Below, one piece after another: positions 46,676-54,943 of a stretch of 64,000 nt of DNA (positions are counted from its first letter, which is position 1; each line of letters starts with the position of its first letter). Both the position numbers and the translations under genes were made by a program. The notes beneath the pieces were generated by a model that was not told the origin of the DNA, did not search any database, and was given only the letters and a program-made list of their open reading frames with translations. Source of the DNA: Pseudomonadota bacterium (lineage in GTDB: Bacteria > Desulfobacterota > Desulfobulbia > Desulfobulbales > Desulfocapsaceae); assembly GCA_023412495.1 (NCBI GenBank), contig JAEYNP010000114.1, positions 1 to 64,000 of the forward strand. Direction: 5' to 3'.

Positions 46676-47467
46676 TCAAGGCCATTGACCGGTGGCATAG
46701 AGGTGATAAAAGTAGAGAATTTCCCGTGAAAAGAAAGTATACAGCAGAGCTGCCAGGGAGAGAAAAGGCCCGAAGGGAATGCGGGTCTGTCCCCCCTTTT
46801 TTTGGCTGCGCATGGCGATAAGACCGGCAATCGACCCCGTTGCCGAACTCACCAGGATGACGAATGGAAGAGATTGCCAGCCCAGCCAGGCACCGATCAT
46901 GGCCAAGAGTTTGATGTCCCCCCCTCCCATCCCGTCGATTTTGCGGAGCAAGGCGTAGGACAACGCCACGGCATAAAGTACGCCGCCCCCGAAAAAAAGG
47001 CCGATGAGTGAACTCTGCCAGGTGACGGTATCGCTCACCAGCGAAAAAAGAAAGCCCGCGATTATCCCCGGAAGACTGATGACATCGGGGATGATCTGAT
47101 GGTGGATATCTATGAAGATGATCACCAGGAGTGCGGCGCAGAACAGAAAATAGCCTGCGGCCGTAACCGTCAGGCCAAACCTGTAGTAGAGGCCGGCAGA
47201 GAGCATGGCCATGAGTATCTCGACCACGGGATACTGGATCGAGATGCTTGTCCGGCAGTGACGGCACTTGCCGCGGAGAACAATAAAACTCAGGATGGGT
47301 ATATTTTCATACCAGGCAAGGGAAGTGTTGCATTGCGGGCAATGGGACGCGGGGAAGATTATGGATTGGTCGTCATGGGGAAGCCGCAGTATGACGACGT
47401 TGAGAAAACTTCCGACGACAGCGCCGAACAGAGCGGCGGCAATGAAAAGGTACAATTCCGGGAGCAT
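46676..47467 (-). CDS. pilD: Type IV prepilin peptidase/N-methyltransferase
   Basis: Cleaves and methylates type IV pilins and pseudopilins at the inner membrane. 263 aa. The N-terminal methyltransferase part has GSFLNVVILRLP and the zinc cysteines CPQC and CRHC (about 43-71). The aspartic protease part has the first Asp in IIFIDIHHQIIPD (about 118-122) and the second in GMGGGDIKLL (about 179-183). It would process the products of the secretion or pilus genes that begin at the right edge (gspF). Confidence 0.95.
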   Translation of the reverse strand: MLPELYLFIAAALFGAVVGSFLNVVILRLPHDDQSIIFPASHCPQCNTSLAWYENIPILSFIVLRGKCRHCRTSISIQYPVVEILMAMLSAGLYYRFGLTVTAAGYFLFCAALLVIIFIDIHHQIIPDVISLPGIIAGFLFSLVSDTVTWQSSLIGLFFGGGVLYAVALSYALLRKIDGMGGGDIKLLAMIGAWLGWQSLPFVILVSSATGSIAGLIAMRSQKKGGQTRIPFGPFLSLAALLYTFFSREILYFYHLYATGQWP

Positions 47468-47532
47468 GATCCTAGGTAGGTAAGATAGAAATAATCAACA
47501 GGAACACAATCCTCATCAGTGTATAGGTAAGT

Positions 47533-48321
47533 ATGTCACAATACCAGGAAAAAGCGACGGTTGTCCGGGTTGAAAGGTTTTCGGAGACTCATTTCCGGCT
47601 GACACTCGATTGCCCGCTCATCGCCCGGAGTGCCAAGCCGGGACAATTCGTCATGATCCGGACCGCGGTCGGCAAGGATCCACTGCTGCGCCGTCCATTC
47701 TCCATCCACCAGACCAGCGAAGGCGGTACAATACAAATATATTTCAAGGTGGTCGGCAGGGGGACAGAGATCCTGGCCCATGTGCAAATGGGGGAGGAGA
47801 TCTCCGTCTTTGGTCCGCTGGGCAAGGGCTTTCGCCTCGACTCCCATGCCCCGGCGATCATCGTCGGAGGAGGGCTGGGCATTGCCCCGATGCTGTTCTT
47901 GGCCAAGGAAAACAGCCGATTGAAAAAGAGTTGCGATGACGACCTGATCATACTCGGCGCCCGCGGCAAAGAAGAGATCGCCCCGCTGCTCGATGATTTC
48001 CGGCAGTTCTGCAAAAAACTCCTCACGGCCACCGACGACGGAACCCTGGGGCATCATGGCTTTGTCACCGAGGTGCTGCAGTCGGTCGAGCTGCCGGCAG
48101 GCAGTAAAGTCTACGCCTGCGGCCCGGAAGCGATGATGGCCGGAGTGAATGAAATATGCCGGTTTCAAGGCATCCCCTGCCAGGTATCGGTCGAGAGTGT
48201 CATGGCCTGCGGGATGGGGGCTTGCCTCGGCTGCAGCAGGCCGGCCAAAAACGGGACCTACACCCATGTGTGCGTCAACGGACCGGTGTACGATGCGGAG
48301 GAACTGATATGGAATATCTGA
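47533..48321 (+). CDS. pyrK: Dihydroorotate dehydrogenase electron-transfer subunit
   Basis: The 262-aa FAD/2Fe-2S subunit lets type 1B dihydroorotate dehydrogenase use NAD. FAD site DPLLRRPFSIHQ (about 51-62), NAD site IIVGGGLGIAPMLFLAKE (about 112-129), and 2Fe-2S cysteines in MACGMGACLGCSRP...THVCVNG (about 226-250). It overlaps pyrD by 13 bases. The gene is divergent from pilD across 65 bases. Confidence 0.96.
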   Translation: MSQYQEKATVVRVERFSETHFRLTLDCPLIARSAKPGQFVMIRTAVGKDPLLRRPFSIHQTSEGGTIQIYFKVVGRGTEILAHVQMGEEISVFGPLGKGFRLDSHAPAIIVGGGLGIAPMLFLAKENSRLKKSCDDDLIILGARGKEEIAPLLDDFRQFCKKLLTATDDGTLGHHGFVTEVLQSVELPAGSKVYACGPEAMMAGVNEICRFQGIPCQVSVESVMACGMGACLGCSRPAKNGTYTHVCVNGPVYDAEELIWNI

Positions 48322-49292
48322 TCCCAACAGACGAGACTCTGCCCGATCTGCGGGTCAATATCGGCTCACTGGAGATCGCCAACCCGGTGATGACGGCCTC
48401 CGGCACCTTCGGCTACGCCAGGGAGTTTGAAAACCTGATGAATCTCCATCGCCTGGGCGCCGTCATCGTCAAAGGCATTTCACTGCATCCCCGGGTCGGC
48501 AACCCGCCTCCGCGGATCGTTGAGACCGCTTGCGGCATGCTGAATGCAATCGGTCTGCAGAACGTCGGGGTGGATCGCTTCATTGCAGAAAAGATGATGT
48601 ATCTGGCAGGACTGAATGTACCGGTCATCGTCAATATCCTTGGCGACTCACTGACCGAGTACATGGAGATCACGGAAAGGCTGAAGGGGGTTGCAGGCGT
48701 TGCCGGTATCGAGGTGAACATCTCCTGCCCCAATGTCAAGAAAGGCGGTGTGGCCTTCGGCACCGAGCCGGCGATGGCCGCATCGGTCACCGCGGCCGTA
48801 AAGAAAGTGGCCGATGTTCCGGTCATGATCAAGTTGTCACCCAATGTCACCGATATTGCCGCCGTCGCCAGGGCCGTGGAGGATGCCGGGGCGGATTCGC
48901 TGTCCCTCATCAATACCCTGATCGGCATGGCCATCGATCTCAAGACGAGGCGGCCGGCCCTTGCCAATGTCTTCGGCGGTCTCTCCGGTCCTGCCATCAA
49001 ACCGGTAGCTTTGCGGATGGTCTACCAGGTTGCCCAGGCAGTGAAAATACCGGTAATAGGTATTGGCGGCATCGAAACCACGGAAGACGCCCTGGAATTC
49101 ATGCTGGCCGGGGCGACCGCCGTGCAGGTGGGCACTGCCAATTTCATCAATCCGCGGGTAACCGAAGAGATTGTCGAAGGCATGTATGCCTATGCCCAGG
49201 CGGAAAAGCTGTTGGCAATACGCTCAATTATCGGCGGCCTCCAAGTCAAGGCCGCTCCCGTAAACCCATTCGAACAACTTCCTTCTTGTTGA
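48309..49292 (+). CDS. pyrD: Dihydroorotate dehydrogenase, catalytic subunit (type 1B)
   Basis: Oxidises dihydroorotate to orotate with FMN. 327 aa from the ATG at 48309, which lies inside the end of pyrK; the frame is open further upstream but the family starts here. Motifs: NPVMTASGTFGYAREF (about 26-41), VKGISLHPRVGNPPPR, NIS-CPNVKKGG with the type 1B active-site Cys (about 139), KLSPNVTDI, SLINTLIGMAIDL and GIGGIETTEDALEFMLAGA. Confidence 0.96.
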   Translation: MEYLIPTDETLPDLRVNIGSLEIANPVMTASGTFGYAREFENLMNLHRLGAVIVKGISLHPRVGNPPPRIVETACGMLNAIGLQNVGVDRFIAEKMMYLAGLNVPVIVNILGDSLTEYMEITERLKGVAGVAGIEVNISCPNVKKGGVAFGTEPAMAASVTAAVKKVADVPVMIKLSPNVTDIAAVARAVEDAGADSLSLINTLIGMAIDLKTRRPALANVFGGLSGPAIKPVALRMVYQVAQAVKIPVIGIGGIETTEDALEFMLAGATAVQVGTANFINPRVTEEIVEGMYAYAQAEKLLAIRSIIGGLQVKAAPVNPFEQLPSC

Positions 49293-49299
49293 TACGACG

Positions 49300-50571
49300 A
49301 TGATAGAAATACAACCAGTTGCCAAAGTGGATGCAGCAATTGAGGTGCCCGGCTCAAAGAGCCTCACCCAGAGAGCACTCATCGCCGCCGCCTTGGCCAA
49401 AGGAGAGAGCAGACTGATCGGCCCCCTGGAGAGCGACGACACCGCCTATTCGGCGAAGGCCCTGACGCAGATGGGTGTCAGCGTGGAAAAGGAAAAGGAC
49501 TGGCGGATTATCGGCAACGGCGGTCAGATAAAGGCCTCCGATACCCCGATCTACCTCGGCAACAACGGCACTGCCACCAGATTTTTGACCTCGGTTGCCG
49601 CCCTCGGCCAGTCGACGTTTACCATTGATGGCGATACCCGTATGCATCAACGGCCGATCGGCCCGCTGATCGCCGCCCTGCAGGGGTGGGGAGTGGACAT
49701 CGTTTCCACCAGGGGAACCGGCTGCCCTCCTCTGCGGATCAACGCTCGCGGCCTGGCGGGAGGGACGACCGTCCTGCCCGAAGGCAAAAGCAGTCAATAT
49801 CTTTCTTCGCTTCTGCTGGTGGCGCCCTACGCCGAGAGGCCGGCGACCCTGAAGGTGGAAGGGGAGGTGCTCTCCAAGCCCTATGTGGCCATGACCCTGG
49901 CGGTTATGTCCGAATTTGGCGTAGAGGTTTCGGCCGCCCGAGACTTCAGTTCATTTACCATTCCCCAGGGTTGTTATCAGGCAAGGGATTATCGTATAGA
50001 AGGCGATGCCTCGAACGCCTCGTATTTCTGGGCCGCCGCCGCAGTCACCGGGGGCCGGGTGACGGTGACCAACGTGCCGGTGCCGTCCCTGCAGGGGGAT
50101 GCTCTGCTGGTGCCGCTTCTCGGTCGGATGGGCTGCGAGGTTTCGAAAACGGGGCACGCGATAACCCTGCGGGGGCCCGAAAAACTTGCGGGCATCACCG
50201 TCAACATGGGCGATATGCCCGATGTGGTGCCAACTTTGGCCGTTGTTGCAGCGTTTGCCGAGGGCACGACGGTCATAGAGAACATTGCCCACCTCCGCAT
50301 CAAGGAGTGCGACCGGCTCTCCGCGGTGGTCACTGAGTTGACCAAACTGGGCGTCGAAGTCGAAGAGCGCGAGGCGGCCATGATCATTCATGGCCGCGGA
50401 GGGGAGGGTCTGCACGGTGCCGAGATCGAGACCTATGAAGACCACAGGATGGCGATGAGCCTGGCTGTGGCGGGCCTGAAGATTCCCGGAGTGAAGATTA
50501 CCGGCGAGATGTGCGTCGGCAAATCCTTTCCCGATTTCTGGCAGCGATTCGCTCGACTGACCGGACGATAG
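49300..50571 (+). CDS. aroA: 3-phosphoshikimate 1-carboxyvinyltransferase (EPSP synthase)
   Basis: Joins shikimate-3-phosphate and phosphoenolpyruvate in the chorismate pathway. 423 aa. Motifs: EVPGSKSLTQRALIAAALA (about 16-34), LGNNGTATRFLTSVAA (about 87-102), SSQYLSSLLLVAPYA, EGDASNASYFWAAAAVTGG (about 228), RIKECDRL (about 331) and EDHRMAMSLAVAGL (about 380). It starts 7 bases after pyrD, so it is the third gene of pyrK-pyrD-aroA, and ends before a terminator. Confidence 0.97.
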   Translation: MIEIQPVAKVDAAIEVPGSKSLTQRALIAAALAKGESRLIGPLESDDTAYSAKALTQMGVSVEKEKDWRIIGNGGQIKASDTPIYLGNNGTATRFLTSVAALGQSTFTIDGDTRMHQRPIGPLIAALQGWGVDIVSTRGTGCPPLRINARGLAGGTTVLPEGKSSQYLSSLLLVAPYAERPATLKVEGEVLSKPYVAMTLAVMSEFGVEVSAARDFSSFTIPQGCYQARDYRIEGDASNASYFWAAAAVTGGRVTVTNVPVPSLQGDALLVPLLGRMGCEVSKTGHAITLRGPEKLAGITVNMGDMPDVVPTLAVVAAFAEGTTVIENIAHLRIKECDRLSAVVTELTKLGVEVEEREAAMIIHGRGGEGLHGAEIETYEDHRMAMSLAVAGLKIPGVKITGEMCVGKSFPDFWQRFARLTGR

Positions 50572-50607
50572 TTCAATTCGCCGCTTGCGGCACTTCATCG
50601 AAAAAAG

Positions 50608-50645
50608 AGCGGCTGTGTCAATTGCCCGCACAGCCGCTTTTTTTC
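50608..50645 (+). terminator. Intrinsic terminator after aroA
   Basis: AGCGGCTGTG pairs with CACAGCCGCT, followed by a T-run. Confidence 0.95.
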
Positions 50646-50767
50646 ATCGTCGATGGCCGTGATATCAAGCTATTTCTGCTGATCAACCTTGGCTACCGCA
50701 TCCTGGGTCAGACGCTGGCGCACGCTGTCGAGGGTGACCAGCAAGCGAAAAGAGGAAGTGCCTTTTG

Positions 50768-51595
50768 CTAACGCAGTGACAGGCAGACGGGCGCGCCGAC
50801 GGCAATGTCCAGTTCCTGTGCGGCATCGCCCTGGTTGACGGCAATCTCGACTCGGTCGTGGCTGTCATAGAGTGCCAGTAGTCGGCCCCTATCCTGGTCG
50901 GCATAGGAATGGCAGAAGGGGATGGAAAGATCTGCGACTCTAACGATGACCTCCCGACCGGCGGCAAAATTTGCCACATCCTCCTTCGAGATGCTGGTGC
51001 ACAGATTGCCGAAGCGGTCGATATAGGTGATTTCTCCCCGCAGTATCTCGCCTTCCCGAATTACCTCGATATGCCGGAGATGCAGGCAATCGCGCACAGC
51101 AATGCGAGGCCCCACCTGGCCGAGGGCTGCAAGACCTGCGGCCAGGTGGGCGGCTATCGGCGCCATGATATCGCGACCGTGAAAGGTCTTGCCAACACTG
51201 CCGAGAAACAGATGGGAGGCGGTTACCCGATGTACGGCAAGGGAGGCTGCCTTCAGGAAAACCGGGGTAAATATGCCGTTGTCCGGGCCGACGAAGAACT
51301 GCCCGTCGGCAGCAACGGCCAGGATGGATCGGGATGAGCCGACCCCCGGGTCGACTACAGCGAGGTGCACGGTTCCCGCTGGAAAGTAGGGATAGGCTCT
51401 CTTGAGCAGGTGAGAGGCGGCCTCAATGTTCTGGGGTGGAACGAGGTGGCTGATGTCGACGATGCGTACGTTCGGAGCCAGGGACAAAATGACACCCTTC
51501 AACACCCCCACATATTCATCATTCAGGCCAAAGTCGGTAAGCAGGGTGATAAGAGGAATTTTCTGTCGCCAGGCGTGTTTCTTCCGTCGGTTCAT
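50768..51595 (-). CDS. SAM hydroxide adenosyltransferase family protein (DUF62)
   Basis: A 275-aa member of the family that includes fluorinases, chlorinases and the commoner enzymes that split S-adenosylmethionine to adenosine and methionine with water. LLTDFGLNDEYVGVLKGVI near the N-terminus, VVDPGVGSSR (about 80), GPDNGIFTPV (about 98), FHGRDIMAPIAAHLA (about 130) and YIDRFGNLCTSI (about 190) match. No halogenation-specific context is present, so the hydrolase activity is the default. The start lies 77 bases inside the end of the mltA gene; no later Met fits the fold, so the overlap seems real. AGGACC lies upstream. Confidence 0.9.
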   Translation of the reverse strand: MNRRKKHAWRQKIPLITLLTDFGLNDEYVGVLKGVILSLAPNVRIVDISHLVPPQNIEAASHLLKRAYPYFPAGTVHLAVVDPGVGSSRSILAVAADGQFFVGPDNGIFTPVFLKAASLAVHRVTASHLFLGSVGKTFHGRDIMAPIAAHLAAGLAALGQVGPRIAVRDCLHLRHIEVIREGEILRGEITYIDRFGNLCTSISKEDVANFAAGREVIVRVADLSIPFCHSYADQDRGRLLALYDSHDRVEIAVNQGDAAQELDIAVGAPVCLSLR

Positions 51596-52838
51596 GGGCA
51601 GGTCCTGTTTTGAGAGACTCAGTTTTGCTTGGCCGAGATATTTTTTTCACCAGAAAATAAAGCTCGCCTGCTTCCTTCATATGGTTGGCCGCCGTTTCCG
51701 CATACTCGCCATGGCCAAGGAAAAGGTCGACGCGGCCAGTACCTTTGATCGCCGCCCCGGAATCCTGGGGAAGAACGAAGCGGGTCAGGTTTTCCCAACC
51801 GCTTATCCGGCCGTCCTCCCCGAGGAAAGGTTTTCTGCATACGAGATAACCAAGGCTTCCCTCTGGCAGGACCGAGCCGTCGATGGCAATTGAACGGCCG
51901 GCAGTGAGTATTTCGCCGCTGCTCCCCCGCGCCCCCAAGGTATCGCCCCAGGCGAAGAATATGAAACGGGGGTTGTGGTGGAGAATGCGCCGGCGTTGCT
52001 CGGGATGTTGGTCGAGATAAGTCCGGATTGCGGGCACGGTCACCTCCTCGAGTGCCATTTTCTTCTCATCGACCAGAAGCTTGCCGATGCTTTTATACTC
52101 CAAGCCGTTGGAGCCGGCGAAACGCACGGTCCTTATCGAATGATCAGGCAGTCGAATCCTCCCGGATCCCTGGACATGGAGGAGAAAGGCATCGAAGGGA
52201 TCTTTCAGGTACACCAGTTCGTCTCCGGCTAGCATCCTGCCGGACTCGATCTCGGCTCGACTCCAGAAATTGATGAGCGTATTGTTGCCGTCGTAGCGGC
52301 CGATATAAGCGTCACCTTCCTGGCCTTTAACCGTGACCAGAGACTTCGGTGGCGCATAGAGCGGCGTGAGAAACGGCGGCTCGGCAGTGAGACTGCCGTC
52401 GAAGATCGGTTCGTAATAACCGGTGACCAGCATCTTCCTGCCTCGCTTGCCCTTTCTTCCTCCTGCCTGGTAGAAATGGTAATGCTGGCGCAGGAATTGT
52501 TCGAGGTCCGCGGGATCGGGCCCAGTTAAAAGTTTTGCCAGGAATTCCTCCTGGGAGAGCAGGAGCCACCGGACGTCATAGCTGTCTTCGCCGAAGGCAA
52601 CGGTCTTTGCCGGATCCTGCTTTTTCAGGAAGGCGATCTGGCGGCGGACGCATTCGATCAGTGAGTCCGTGTCCAGATCGTCGGCAATTTCCGGGAGAGC
52701 ACCGGAATCTAAACGATGCATGGGCTTGTAGCCCTCGTGGAAGAATGTCAGGTAAAGGAGCAGGGCGACGGCAAAGAGCAGGAGGAAAGCGGCTGGAAAA
52801 CTGCGGGGAATGGATCCTGCCATCTTGTTCTTTTTCAA
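51519..52838 (-). CDS. mltA: Membrane-bound lytic transglycosylase A
   Basis: Cuts the glycan strand of peptidoglycan to form 1,6-anhydro-muramyl ends. The 439-aa chain has an N-terminal membrane anchor (about 12-32), the MltA domain, and the C-terminal 3D domain with its three aspartates in VLPQDSGAAIKGTGRVDLFLG (about 365-385). No lipobox Cys is seen, so it is anchored by the helix rather than by lipid. The start is a TTG overlapping the mltB stop; an ATG at 52823 is an alternative. The last 25 codons overlap the next gene, and this tail (polar, Ser/Thr/Glu-rich) is outside the fold. Confidence 0.92.
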   Translation of the reverse strand: MKKNKMAGSIPRSFPAAFLLLFAVALLLYLTFFHEGYKPMHRLDSGALPEIADDLDTDSLIECVRRQIAFLKKQDPAKTVAFGEDSYDVRWLLLSQEEFLAKLLTGPDPADLEQFLRQHYHFYQAGGRKGKRGRKMLVTGYYEPIFDGSLTAEPPFLTPLYAPPKSLVTVKGQEGDAYIGRYDGNNTLINFWSRAEIESGRMLAGDELVYLKDPFDAFLLHVQGSGRIRLPDHSIRTVRFAGSNGLEYKSIGKLLVDEKKMALEEVTVPAIRTYLDQHPEQRRRILHHNPRFIFFAWGDTLGARGSSGEILTAGRSIAIDGSVLPEGSLGYLVCRKPFLGEDGRISGWENLTRFVLPQDSGAAIKGTGRVDLFLGHGEYAETAANHMKEAGELYFLVKKISRPSKTESLKTGPAHEPTEETRLATENSSYHPAYRLWPE

Positions 52839-53917
52839 TGCTTGATGGCTTCAGCCATTTCCGTCACAGCCATGGCATATTTCCCGCTGTGGTTGTACGC
52901 GGTGATGGCCTGGAAGTTGGGATAGCCGGCGACAAACCGCACCCCCCCGCCTTCTTGTGGCGACAGCTCGAGGCCGATGATGTTCAGCTGACCTTGATCA
53001 GGGGGGAGAGGGATGGGAATCTGCTGGGTCCTTGCCAGGACGTCCCATTCGACCAGGGCCTTGCGGCCGTTGTTGTAGGCGGCGGTAAGCTCCTCCGACT
53101 TCAGGCTGCCACCGATATCCGCATAAACGGGAGCATTGAGCTTCCAGCCGAACTTCTTCAGATAATTGGCGATGGAGGCAAAAATGTCCGGCATAGAGTT
53201 AATGAGATCACGCTTGTTGTCCCCGTCGAAATCCACGCCATATTCGTTGAAGCTTGAAGGCATGAACTGTGCCTGGCCAAAGGCCCCGGCATAAGATCCT
53301 TTCACGCTTTTCGGTTCCATATCGTTATCCCGGCAGAGAATGAGGAAGTTGATGAGCTCGGTGCGGAAAAACTCGGAACGCCTGGGATAGGCGGCAAAAA
53401 AGGTGTTCAAGGTCTGGAAGATCTCGAAGTTGCCCTGATTCATGCCGAACCTGGATTCGATTCCCCAAATGGCTACTATGAATTCCCGGTCAACCCCATA
53501 TTCTTTTTCGATGCGATCGAAGATTGTCCGGTACATGGTGAGGCTTTGTTTGCCTAAGGCAATAGTGGCCGGGGTGATATAAAGCGGCCGGTAGAGATAG
53601 TAAGGTTTGGCCTCCGCCTGACGGTCCATAAGCTGAAGGACCTTACGGTCGATGCGCATGCCGGTGAAGAGCTTTTTAAGCTGCTGTCTGGGAAAGTGGT
53701 GGACTTCTTCCAGTTCCCGAAAGAGGTCTTGATATTCTTTTGAGCTGACATCGATTGGTTGGTTATCGATGACCAGATCGGCTGCTGCTGGTTGATCCGC
53801 GGCGGCACAGATGGCTGCGCCCAGTCCAGATAAAAGAAGGAAAAGCCCTGCCAGGCTGGCACCGGCAAAAAGGAATTTATGGGTTTTCTGCAAAATATGA
53901 ACAAGCTGTATATTCAT
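52835..53917 (-). CDS. mltB: MltB-type lytic murein transglycosylase
   Basis: A soluble or tethered transglycosylase of the SLT_2 family, 360 aa. Signal peptide with a hydrophobic core (FLFAGASLAGLFLLLSGLGA), the catalytic Glu in IVAIWGIESRFGMNQG (about 150), GSYAGAFGQAQFMPSS (about 208), and the AYNNGRKALVEWDVL region near the end. No C-terminal peptidoglycan-binding domain. The ATG at 53917 overlaps the stop codon region of the DHH gene; a TTG at 53923 is the other choice. The overlap with mltA suggests the two cell-wall enzymes are made together. Confidence 0.93.
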   Translation of the reverse strand: MNIQLVHILQKTHKFLFAGASLAGLFLLLSGLGAAICAAADQPAAADLVIDNQPIDVSSKEYQDLFRELEEVHHFPRQQLKKLFTGMRIDRKVLQLMDRQAEAKPYYLYRPLYITPATIALGKQSLTMYRTIFDRIEKEYGVDREFIVAIWGIESRFGMNQGNFEIFQTLNTFFAAYPRRSEFFRTELINFLILCRDNDMEPKSVKGSYAGAFGQAQFMPSSFNEYGVDFDGDNKRDLINSMPDIFASIANYLKKFGWKLNAPVYADIGGSLKSEELTAAYNNGRKALVEWDVLARTQQIPIPLPPDQGQLNIIGLELSPQEGGGVRFVAGYPNFQAITAYNHSGKYAMAVTEMAEAIKH

Positions 53918-53919
53918 TA

Positions 53920-54876
53920 TCAAGTGTAGAAAGATTGGAATGTGTCTATAAACCGGTCAAGCATCTCGGTAGGCAGGCTGTTGATCCCCGCAGCAGCTGC
54001 TCTCCCCCCCCCGGTTGGAAAAAGGCGGCAAAGGCGATCTGCATGCCGTTGATTGGCAAGGGGGGCCCGCACGCTGACACGCAGGGTTCCGTCGCTGTTT
54101 TCGGTGACCACTGCGTGGGCCGAGTCTGGCTGTTCCTTGGCCCTGAGGTTAGAGAAGACCCCCACGACCCGACGGGCCCAGGGTGCGTCGGGAAGTCGAT
54201 AAATCCTGTTTTTTCCCGAGGTTTTCAACTCCGGCAGCTGCCTTGCCAAGGCAATATCTTCATGATAACCGGTGCGGAGGGTGACGAGTTCGGTCGAGGT
54301 ATCGATGAAATCAAAGGGATTGGCGAACTGCTGAATCGCCTGATAGAGCCTCTGCGGGTGGTAATGGAGATCGTCAAGGCAATAGCCGTATCCATTGTAA
54401 TTAAACAATTCGCCGAGTTCCTGCAAGCGAAGGATGTCCGGAGCGGAGAGGTTTCGGCTTTTTGCAAGTTCGGTCGCCTGGCGGTGGAGGTTATCGCCGA
54501 AGGCGCCGCAGGCGGCCCAGAGAACGGATCTGCCGCTCAGCTGACCATTGACGATCAGGGAGGTGCAGATCCCGGGCGAGGCATCGATATGAGCGGAAAG
54601 AGCAGGGGTAACCGGAAGGTCTCCGGCATAATGATGGTCGAAATAGCTGATGGTATTGCCGTGTTGCAGTAACTGGAGAAGAGCGCCGCGGTTGCTGTCG
54701 AGCGAGATGTCGAAAACAGCCAGGTTGCAGTTGCAGACATCCCGGACCCGTTCGAGCAGTTGGATATCCCTTTTTACACCGGTGACGAGCCGGGCGTGGG
54801 GCAGAGGATTTTCGAGACGATACTGATGGAGGGCAAATATACCATCAGCATCGCCGTTAAAAATGTCGTAATGCAT
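53920..54876 (-). CDS. DHH-family phosphoesterase
   Basis: The 318-aa protein opens MHYDIFNGDADGIFALHQYR, carries the DHH triad in ISYFDHHYAGDLP (about 80) and ends with a DHHA1-type GGGRAAAAGINSLP glycine loop (about 290). Such enzymes hydrolyse phosphodiesters such as pAp, oligoribonucleotides or cyclic dinucleotides; the substrate cannot be assigned from the sequence. AAGGAG lies 10 bases before the ATG. It heads the overlapping cluster with mltB, mltA and the SAM hydrolase family gene. Confidence 0.88.
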   Translation of the reverse strand: MHYDIFNGDADGIFALHQYRLENPLPHARLVTGVKRDIQLLERVRDVCNCNLAVFDISLDSNRGALLQLLQHGNTISYFDHHYAGDLPVTPALSAHIDASPGICTSLIVNGQLSGRSVLWAACGAFGDNLHRQATELAKSRNLSAPDILRLQELGELFNYNGYGYCLDDLHYHPQRLYQAIQQFANPFDFIDTSTELVTLRTGYHEDIALARQLPELKTSGKNRIYRLPDAPWARRVVGVFSNLRAKEQPDSAHAVVTENSDGTLRVSVRAPLANQRHADRLCRLFPTGGGRAAAAGINSLPTEMLDRFIDTFQSFYT

Positions 54877-54943
54877 GGGAAGGTCTCCTTCTGCCGACCA
54901 TTTCCCGGAAAAGGTGAATAATGACCCGCTCCTTTGTTTTTGT

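Noticed and set aside
50768..51595. Fluorinase or chlorinase
   Set aside because: Family motifs are general and no halogen-specific insert or organohalogen genes are present; hydrolytic SAM cleavage is the default.
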